A DNA stretch of 22,754 nt from Pelargonium cotyledonis (lineage: Eukaryota > Streptophyta > Magnoliopsida > Geraniales > Geraniaceae). Position numbers and translations under genes: made by a program. Position 1 is the first letter of the stretch, and every line of letters begins with the position of its first letter. The notes under the pieces are model-generated. The model saw only the letters and a list, made by a program, of their open reading frames with translations. It was not told where the DNA came from and made no database searches. Below are positions 8,155 through 17,700 of the stretch, one piece after another. Location of the stretch: the NCBI GenBank assembly GCA_036897625.1, contig JAYMTA010000962.1, forward strand, positions 1 through 22,754, read 5' to 3'.

Positions 8155-8504
8155 CCATATATACATGTTTTCTTGGACTGCAAGCAAATGAGTAGTAACT
8201 ATGTCAAACATGCTAGAGGAAGTTTAAGTCAAGGATCTTGGACAAGCTAGTTAGCAATGACGTTGTTACAGCTACTAATTTAGATATTCAAACAAGCTCA
8301 GCATTAATTAGCAGTACTTTGGTTAAAAATTATTAGGGTAATTAAGAAGAAGGATTTTTTTTATTTATTTTATTACAACAGCTGGACCCAAATGAATTAT
8401 AAGGGCTGCTCTACGTACCCCTAAATTTAAGGGGATCAAGCCGCACGTAGTTCTTTTTTTTGTATCATACATCAACATGTCCTACCTTTATATGGTCTTC
8501 CCCT
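8155..8504 (-). repeat. NAC 3' flank, partner of the inverted copy at 3967-4302
   Basis: This is the sequence immediately downstream of the NAC stop codon in the direction of transcription, likely 3' UTR and terminator region. It contains a near-palindrome, CCCCTAAATTTAAGGGG (about 8419-8435), and T-rich runs that become A-rich on the transcribed strand (AATAAAATAAATAAAAAAAA near 8350-8370), which may hold the polyadenylation signal. Together with 3967-4302 it forms a large inverted repeat with arms of about 340 bp and a spacer of about 3.9 kb. Confidence 0.8.
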
Positions 8505-8517
8505 TCTCTAGCTTTGA

Positions 8518-10076
8518 TCAGTAGTGCATGCCTGAGTTTGTGTTGTCAGCAAGTACAGTTTCCCAAGGCTGTCCATTGAGCTCTTCCAAGCTAAACATAG
8601 TGTTGTCTTGTTGACCATCCTTATAAGCTGCTGCTCCTGCCATGTCATAATCATCAATAGACCAACTCCAATCATCAGTAGTTGTTGCTTGGTGATCTTC
8701 CTTGGCCAAACACTGTGTGTAGACATTGTCATTGTTGAAGACTAGTTGCTCCTGATCATCTGCTGCTACTGTTGGGTTCACCATCATCATCATCATCTCT
8801 TGATAACTAGGGTTCATGATGAGATCCATCTGCTGTTGCCTGTAGTGTTGATCATGATCACCATAATAATTCAAAGCAAGAGGAGCTTCTCCAAATTCCA
8901 TATTCTGCTGCAGCACTGATGTTGGTGTAGTTGCTCCTCCTTCTTGATCAACTGCTGCTACTTCCTGATCATCAAATAACATGTGCTCTAGCTGTTGCAG
9001 TTGCACCATCATCTCTGGATTATCAAGTGCTTCTTGCTCCTCCATATAGTTAGGATTGAGATCCATCTGCTGCTGCATGTACTGTTGATCATCACCATAA
9101 CAATTACAAGCTAGTGGAGCTTCTCCAAATTCCACATTCTGCAGCACTGATGTTGGTGTTGCTCCTCCATCTTCAGCATCTGCTGCTACTTCCCCATCCA
9201 ATAACATGTGCTCAAGCTGTTTCAGCTTCACCCACTTCTCTGGACCATCCACTGCTGCTTCTGCACTATGATCATCATCATCACAGGTCTTCTGCTGCTG
9301 TTGTTGTTGTTGCTGCTTATGATTGTTAATGCATGAAGAAGAAGAAGAAGAAGAAGAAGAACATTTCATGATCATCTTCTTGGTTTCCCTATCCTTCTTG
9401 ATTCGGCATACCACATAATCTTTATTCTCACATCCCTGCAATAATTAAGTGCAACCAAATCAATCAATACATTTACATGCCCTAGCTAGTAACCTATCAA
9501 AATACATAATTAATTAAATCAACAATTAATGTACATATATACCTGAAGAAGTTGGCCATCAACCCTAAACTCATGCATAATCCATCCTCGCATTCTTGGA
9601 TCTTGTTTGTTCTTGGGGACGAACTTGAAACTTCTCTTGGATCCGATGTGTCCTTTGCCTTTACGTCCCCAGTAGATGGGATCATCTCTCTGAGTCCTCC
9701 ACGCACCGCTCTCCGTAACCCTGTCCCACCTCTTCCCCTTCTCCGTGCCCTTCTTCTTCAACTTTGTAAAAAAGTACATTACCGCCTTGTCGTCGTCGTT
9801 CATCAACGAGTCCGCTTGATGTAGCTGGAACAATGTAGTCCAGTACTCTTCCTCTACATAGATATCGCAGTCGATGATCTCGCTGCAGTCTTGCAACGTA
9901 CCCGTCATCTTCTTGTAGAGGAAGTGGACGACGATCTCTTCCTCCGAAGGACGGAAACAATAGCCTATCGGGAGAGAAGCTCTTGTTCTAGCTCTAGCCG
10001 CCATTGATGAATTTGCTCTCGCCATTGCCACTGCCATAATGTTGTTCACACGTTCACTATCATCACTACTCTCCAT
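8518..10076 (-). CDS. NAC-domain transcription factor, complete, two exons
   Basis: Exon 1 is 10076-9543 and exon 2 is 9435-8518, joined across a 107-bp GT-AG intron at phase 0, giving 483 aa. NAC subdomains in order: A (LPIGYCFRPSEEEIVVHFLY, residues 35-54), B (EIIDCDIYVEEEYW), C (VMYFFTKLKKKGTEKGKRWD), D (GHIGSKRSFKFVPKNK, then RGWIMHEFRVDGQ) and E (GCENKDYVVCRIKK, 179-192). The intron before subdomain E is typical of NAC genes; the usual first intron is absent. The protein is a nuclear DNA-binding transcription factor, with the domain at the N-terminus and the regulatory part at the C-terminus. The C-terminus has nine Ser (204-212), eight Gln (219-226), an acidic stretch, a duplicated block (about 249-322 and 323-396) and an acidic end rich in D/E and aromatic residues, suggesting activation. 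Subdomain A departs from the common LPPGFRFHPTDEELV form. The target genes are unknown. Confidence 0.93.
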
Positions 10077-10120
10077 CTCTCCCAGTGATTGATTTTCTTG
10101 GTAACTATTAGGTTTAGGTT

Positions 10121-10324
10121 TCTATATATAAATAAACGCCAGTTTAAGTAACTTGTGGAGAAAGTGTACGGTTTATGTAGTGATATATAATTACAGTCGT
10201 AAATCATTATCCATTTAGAATTGGAATTATATACATGTTGTTGCTTGGATCCTTCCTTGCAGTTATTTATTTACTTGGGCCTATTGTTATTTTACTGGGC
10301 CTGTATTGGGTCAGATGGGCTTGC
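10121..10324 (-). promoter_or_regulatory. Putative promoter of the complete NAC gene
   Basis: On the minus strand, TTTATATATAGA (10132-10121) is a good TATA box about 45-56 bp before the ATG, implying a short 5' UTR. A cluster of TGGGCC/TGGGCT motifs lies at 10287-10324 (TGGGCCTGTATTGGGTCAGA, then TGGGCT). It matches the block at 425-461 upstream of the left-edge NAC gene, so the two genes share promoter ancestry. The motifs resemble TCP-bound site II elements; whether they work here is inference. Confidence 0.5.
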
Positions 10325-10590
10325 AACCTACATAAAACTATTTAATAATTTGACAAAAATTTCTAGAAGATCGGTTGATGATGACTAGGATTGATATTGA
10401 TCTCAGTTAAGGTTAATTTTAGTCGGTTATTATGTATTGTCTCTACGAGTTGATGCCGTGCTACTATTCTTAATTGCTACATTATGTTGCTTCACTTTTT
10501 TTTCTTTTGATTCAATAATTTTTATTTTTATATAATTATTTCAAATTCACCCCTCATCATGTTTCGTTATTTTACTTAATTGCTCACAAC

Positions 10591-10645
10591 TAATGAAGAA
10601 GAAAAGGAATCTTTCATCATCTTCTTGGTTTCCCTATTCTTACTG
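10591..10645 (-). pseudogene. Scrap of NAC exon 2
   Basis: The plus-strand sequence TCATCTTCTTGGTTTCCCTA with its flanking GAAGAAGAAAAGGAA matches 9335-9397 in exon 2 of the complete NAC gene. On the minus strand it reads NRETKKMMKDSFSSSL, compared with DRETKKMIMKCSSSSS in the gene, which covers the end of subdomain E and the serine run. Only about 55 bp survive. It is evidence of another, almost wholly lost NAC copy upstream of the intact one. Confidence 0.65.
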
Positions 10646-11489
10646 ACACGTCACGTTCATATTTGAGTTTAACGATTTTGTTTCTTGGATTTGACGAAAT
10701 TTTTACTTTAGTACTTAACCTCAAATTTTGTTTGTTCTTATCTTTGAACTACTAAGTTTTTCATTATTCTCATCCATGAAAGTGGTAATCAATCAGTATG
10801 ACAGTATGTAGCAATTTTTTAAAATTAACGTATCACGCCAACCTATCAACATTTGTTCACAACAACAACAACAAAAAAACATAATTCTAATTATATATGG
10901 AGTGAAATCGTCAAACACCTTAAGATAATTTAGAAAAATTGAATTCACAAAATATAAAATGAATTTCGGGGCAAGTTCGGTTAATTATTGGATTTGTTTG
11001 TTTTTAATGTCTGCGTAATTTCGCTAAAAAAATTCTCTATGCTCATAGACATTTTAATTGTTATATTACGCCGTACCGATGAGATGATCGGATCTTATCC
11101 AATGACTAAATTGTTACAAAACGAGCGGGATAGTCTAATGACTAAATTGAACCTGATCCTTATTACAAGGTGAAGAGGCATTGTAAGACATAAGAAAGTA
11201 ATAATAGATGGCATATTAGCCATAAATAGAATAAGAGGCTTCATGAAGACATTTCAGAGGGAGGTACTATTCCAGGCTCTTTTGTCTAAATGAACCATAA
11301 TATTAAGAGTATACAAAACAATTAAATATAACATAATTCGATTCCGATGTATCAAAAAAAAGGCTTTGGAGCTCACGGAAGAAACTATGCACACAGACTA
11401 TTATATGATACAAAACGCGAACGCGACACAGAGAGGTAACAACACGAACTCGTCAACCTTGCCCAACTCGGGTATGGCCATTGTTCACT
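10646..11489. other. Intergenic region between the NAC and EFR3-like genes
   Basis: AT-rich sequence with no gene recognised. It should contain the distal NAC promoter and the 3' end of the EFR3-like transcript. A (CAA)n tract lies near 10860. I could not choose a single polyadenylation signal. Confidence 0.5.
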
Positions 11490-11699
11490 GGTAATGCATC
11501 CAATGTGATGCTCTGCAGCTCGGATTCTGGTGAAGCTCGGATTTTGAAATCAAGTGCTTACTATTATTTGTACTGTTAATGCATCCAATATATATGCTTT
11601 ACAGCTCAGATTCTGGGGAAGCTCGGATTGTGTTGGTAATGCATCCAATATGCTTTACAGCTCGAATTCTGAAATCAAGTGCTTACTATTATTTGTACT
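11490..11699. repeat. Three-copy direct repeat in the 3' flank of the EFR3-like gene
   Basis: Copies start at 11490, 11574 and 11635. Each begins TAATGCATCCAAT, followed by a TGCTTTACAGCTC-like segment and GGATTCTG. The first copy (about 85 bp) also has GAAGCTCGGATTTTG and AAATCAAGTGCTTACTATTA. The second keeps the GAAGCTCGGATT part but lacks the AAATCAAG part. The third has the reverse pattern. The array lies 57-266 bp beyond the EFR3-like stop codon and is probably in its 3' UTR. Confidence 0.85.
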
Positions 11700-11755
11700 C
11701 CTATTTTCTCGTCTATCTCACCAAAATGTGTCTTTTCGTAATTGTGCATGCAAGA

Positions 11756-14700
11756 TCAACAGCCAGCAGCTTTTAAGAAGTGATCATATGGACTAGCTGC
11801 TGGTAGCATGAAGGAGTCGGGGTTGTTCTGATACGCCATTGCACACGACGTTGGAGCTGTGCCTCCAGATGCCGCCTTCTGCTCAACCAACAGATTTTCA
11901 ATTAGATTCTAAACAGAATGATGCCAATCCAAGAATATGAAACAAGTAACAAAGCTGAAAGTATGTACGTACCCCAGAGGATCCCATTTCGAGGTAGGAC
12001 TGAGAGACCAAATTCTTCAGCTCGTCATCATTTTGCAGACATAAGTTTACGAAACTTTCCTGCCTCATTTGTGAGCTCATTACTTTGCTCATCTTCTGTT
12101 GCTTTCCCGTCAGTAGTGTCTCACACTGCTGTGCCATTTCCTTGTAAGACACAAAACCCGCAGACGCAGTAGAGATCCTACCAACTTCATCTGTTGTCTC
12201 CGAGACCTGTAAATACGAAGCATTCTCTCAAAAATCATGCAATGAGAAACAAACTAAATTAGAGCTCATGAAAAGGTTAACATACTGATTCCAATAGTTC
12301 ATTCACACTCAAAAGGTCCAAGTTATTTGTAGCCTGACTTTCCAGTGTATCACAAAATTCGTCATCAAATGGCATAATCACAACCTGTTTGATTACGAAA
12401 AAGTTATGCAAGCCCCAATCAGTTAAGTAAGAAATTGGAAGATAAGGAAATGTAATGAAATTACCTCTTTGTTTGGATGTTTAACGTTTTCTGAATTATT
12501 CTGATACATTTTATGCGGATCATTCATGAATAACTGGGCTCCCAGGGGACATCCGTCATCTGGTATGAATTCAATGAGCAACTGCTTCCTGATGGTAGAT
12601 ATTTCAGACTGCACAAGGAGGCAACTATACTCGTCATAGTATCCAAAAAAATATTTAATTTCCTATTACTTCAGATGATAACATAATCAGTAATTCTTTA
12701 AAAATTTCAGTATAATATTAACCTCAGGCAAATCTTCCAAGTTCTTCACAATCTCAGAAACAAATGACTCCCTAGTTTGATCCCCAGAGATACTTATTTC
12801 AGAAAGAGTTTTTGAAGCAGACTTATCATCTTCTTTAGATCCATAAGCTACTGTGAGCTGGTTTTTCACTGCTCGTAACTTGCTATCTTCAACCAAAAAT
12901 AGATATGGTTCAACCTGATTCAAGCACAAAATGACATCAAGAAAAGAAATATATATAATAGGCTTACAACAAGTTCCTCTAAAAGAATCCGTTAAAACTG
13001 ATTTTCAACACAAACATTGCTAAGGTGCCTAAACAGAAATGGTTCACATACCTTCTTCTCTATAAGTACAGATTTAGCACGATGAGTAAGAGGTGCAATA
13101 TTGAATGCTTTTGACGAAAAGAGAATCATCGAATATGACAAGATAAAAAGGGATCTGCGACGAGATGGTGATAATGGCCCTGCAATAGCAGCAGGAATAT
13201 GGCTTAAGTTAAGGCTTTGACATCTCCATAATGCTAATCAAAGTTTTTTCAGTTTTGTTTCACACCCACAAATTTACCATTTACTATCCATAAAAAAAAG
13301 TTCTGGATAAAATCTCATATCAACATGGATGGATGCACTAGTTATAATATTGAAGAATCCTGCGTTCATGCATGTGCACGTGTGTTGGCATGTTAGCTGA
13401 AAGAAATTATATTATACGAGGGTAGGTGGCCTCTACAGTGGAGAAAATAATAGTGGATCTATTCTCTAGTTTAGCTCATTAATGAAATCACAAAAAAAAT
13501 GAAACTCCGAAAAATTTGTATCAAACTCGATCATATATCTGGAGTAAAAGCCCCTTCACCACTAATTTGTTCTACACTGCTCGTAAGTTGAAATGATTTG
13601 ATGGAATCATGTTTTCTTCTCTAATTTCAGATAGTTGATCATCATCATTTTCCCCCATTCAACAGACACATGAACAAGCACAAACCCATTCACCAGTGTA
13701 ACAGGAGATTGCAACCGTATACATTTATAGTATGTGGTTGTAATGAAGAGTAACATAATTTCATAAGCTCACCTCCTGCCGTAAGAGAAATGTTTCGCAA
13801 GGAAAATGCCAACTGGTAACTCCGAACCAGAGTCTCATGACTGGAGTTCTGCTAGAAAGTACAAAGCATGAAAATGAGAAAACAAAACTACCAACAAGTT
13901 TGCAAGTATAGACAACCACAAAGGGAATAGGAAAGTATAAACTATGTTTAAAAAGTTTGAGACCGTCTTTCAACATAAGAAGCAAGAAAATGGTTGAAAA
14001 CGAACAAGAAAAATTTATGTGCAGTGATGATATCTTGTAAAATTAAATTCAAAGAAGATGAAAAAAGTTTTCAACCATTAAAAAATAATAAAAACAGTTA
14101 TATCCCACAGATAAAAGAAATGCCTTCATATTTCGGGTTGTTTCTGGTTTGGAAGATTTGAACTTCCATGATAAACATTTGAGGCACTACAAAATTAAAA
14201 TGTGCAGCAATAATGCAAAAATTACCTTAGAAGCAGTAATTAGAAAAGGAAAACATAATACACACCCAATAAAGGGCACAACTTAGTTTATATTTTAAAC
14301 CAAACACTAAAATTACCCCACATCAATATATCAATCACCTTGTCTCGAGCGTACAGCAATACTAAGCTATATGTATGAGCAATTGCTTCAAAGTTTTCAG
14401 GCATATTTGCAGGGGAGACAGATTGTGCCCAAATTGATGAGAGTAAGAGGGTAATCTGGCGGCTACTCAGCCTGAGGGAACAGGCCTCCTGCAGTTCAAT
14501 AAAATGTAGCAGTCATTTACAAATTTCTCGGACCAAATAAAGAAAGAACAAATATTATTATTGTTAAATTTAGTGAATAATGATTTCTAACTATTAATGA
14601 CTTGGCTTGTTTACAATTATTATTATGTTTGGTTAACAAAGACAACTTGAATTTTAGTTTGACATGTTTGTTGTTCAATGTAAGTTTAATATTATCAGAA

Positions 14701-17700
14701 ACTACTAGTTCATATAATTTATTACATCTAAAATATTTTTTAACTAAAAAATGTACATGTCATGATGTATGGGGTCATATGTTTTTTCAATGATGTTTGA
14801 ATCAAGTCACTAATGGTGTCCCATGTCCGAATTGGTGCTTCATAGGATAAATATATAATTGTATCCTTGATAAAGGCATAACATATTAGAGTCTAACTCA
14901 ATGGAAATTTAATCCTCTAACCATTGGAAGGTTTGAACTTGAGACCGCAAGGTCCTCTATTGTACCACCCACAGACTGGATGTCATTGGCAAAAAAACCA
15001 CAGGCAGGTATCTATATTTGAAATGACAGAGATGTTGATAAAACTAACCTGTGCCTTGTTAGAATTATTCACAGGAGTTGTCTTTGCCGTCACAGAGCCA
15101 GGGACATTTTTTCTACTAAATGATTGGCCATTAGATGATATCAATCTACCCAGCACCCCATTGTTAACAGCTTCATTGACAACTATATTTTTGTTCACAG
15201 GAGCCATTTCCTTTGAAACTTTGTTCTTTTTCATCTTCTCGAAAAGGGCAGCTGAAGATGAAAATGCAGAGACGGTTCTAGAGAGTGTGCGTGCAAGATC
15301 TGCAGCTTTCTTTGAATTAATAATGACTGTAGATGAACGAGGGCAAACTGAAGAGGGCACAAGAACAACTGAAAAGATGCGATGAGCTCCAATTCGCGTT
15401 TCATGGTCTGGATGGACCATAGCTGGGAGTAACTGATAAAATAAAGCCTCAGGGAATGCCTAAGGGAGAAAATAATTCGAATTTGAAATAAAAAAGTCAG
15501 ATACTAGAAGGTTGCAATAGCTAAGTAAGGGAAAAAACACTTAATGGATATATGACCATAGTTGAGCTACTTACCTTGTTTTGGTACGACAAATTTGGTA
15601 AAGAGGCAACAATTTGTGCGGTACGATATACAGCAGAAACTGTAGTTCGAGATATAACAGTAACATTTGATATGTTCTCCAACATCACTGCCATAATGTC
15701 AAGAATTGGACCTGCATCTCCAACCTGTTTTTGATTGCCAGATCAGTTTTTCTCCGAAACGATCCTTTAATAATGACAAGCTTCAGCAGAACAAGAAGAA
15801 ATTTGCAGATATATATCACATTGAACCATTTGAAATGGGAAGAGAATCTCAGAATCAAAACAAATATCAAAAGAATTAGTCCAGATTGTAACAATCATAC
15901 AACTTTAAGTCCAAGGCTATATCAAATAAAATGGAAGATGAAACCACACCTTAAGTGACAACTCTACAAGGCACTCATCCACCACTTGATGGAATTTTTT
16001 ATTCCATTTTATTACATCAGTCCCCACTTTGGCATCATCAAGTGAGAAGTGAATGCTCTTTCGTAGATGCCTCATTACATCACTTATGGCACCATTAATT
16101 GCCATGGAAGCTTCAATCTTTGACAGTCGAGCAAGGGAGGTGGTAATAGTTACAATGTCTAGCTGCATGTTGGGCTGTTTAATGACATTCTTGTGATCTA
16201 TATGCTTGATTAATATAGACAGCAAAAAGTGTGTATTTTGCCCTGCAGAACGAAAAGACAAACAAGGTAAGATAATTCATCATTAAATATACTTAAATAA
16301 TATATATTGATAAAAATACATCTATGGTAATAAACGAAGAATAAGATATCAGAAATGGTTGCGAGTACCAGAATTCTCTATCAAAAACTGCATATCCTTT
16401 AAAACAGGGAAAGCAAGACCACATTCAGGAGACCATAAATTTCCATTGTCAAAGTAACGGAATAAAGATTCCAGGACACGCCGTATTGTTGTAGCCTCAT
16501 TGGCCAGCTTGGCCATATTATGAAGGCAAACCGTGGACCAAAAGCAGGGGTTCTTGGCTTCTTCCCTACGAAAGAAATGTGAGTTGGATTTTTTAAGGTA
16601 ATAAGCTGAAGCACTAGAATATGTAGAATTTAGACACAAAGTGATTGGGAACACAAAAATGAAATATATTGATCACACTCAGAAAAATTTATGATAAAAG
16701 AAATTACGCTGTCACAGTCACTTCGCCTTTTTGATTAACAATGTTCCTCCAAGAAGGAATACTTAGTGAGCCATCAGGTGAAGAGGCTTGACCTTCATTT
16801 TTTACCACTTCTTCAACCCATCTGTTCTCTGGACCTTTCTTGTTATCAAGATCAGCTGATTTTTTCTTAGGATCTCCATAATTTTCCAAAACCACTGAAA
16901 CAATCTATTTAAGAAGAAATTGTGTCAAAAGGGGTAAAAAATGGTATTCAAGTAGCAAGAACGATAAAGAAATTTCCTTGTTAATTCAGTACAGCTTTAC
17001 AAATGAATTCGATATAGATAGAAGAAAAATATGGTAGACGTATTCACAACAGCATAGTTGGCTGAACTGGACTCTTGAGGATTAAATGTTGAATTATCGT
17101 TGACACATTCTTCATAACTGAAAATTGTTGGCCAATTTGAGAAATGAAAAAATTTGTTGCATGTGTACAGGGCTTGTCCCTCAACAGAAATGAATAATTA
17201 ATTTGCAGAAAAAACAATTTGCAGAAAGAAATATTATCTTTAATACAACAGCAGTTAGAAGGATTTGTCTATTGACAAGACCGACTAGCCAGGAGGTCAG
17301 AAACAGGCCCTAATTGATGATCAGTGTTGAAAATTTCTGATGTTATCTAGTCTCAATGTTAATATGGTTTTCTTCTTGGAACCACTGTTTTACCAATTCG
17401 GTTTTCCTTAATGCCACTAATGGTAGGATTGACCTTTCTTCACTAGCAGGCTTATTATCATTACAAAGTATGCATCCTCTAATTTTTCTTAGATACTTGA
17501 CTTTATTTTGGATTATAAGGATCTAAAAGCAAATACATAATGCCCAAGTACTAGGTCAAATTACGATGCTGGAGCATAAAGATGATAAGAACCTAAAAGT
17601 AAACAATGTTAGGAGAGCAAAATTAAAAGAAAATTACTACGACCTCCCTCAAGGTTCAGGGGAACATCAGTGAGTTCCCTCCAGGTAGTGAAATGCTATG

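Noticed and set aside
9114..9824. Plus-strand frames rich in Leu/His over the NAC gene
   Set aside because: They are shadows of the NAC exons; the composition comes from the Gln/Ser triplet repeats on the other strand.
14924..15385. Plus-strand reading frame of 153 codons
   Set aside because: It lies antisense to exon 11 of the EFR3-like gene (15459-15049); the minus-strand protein is conserved and this one is not.
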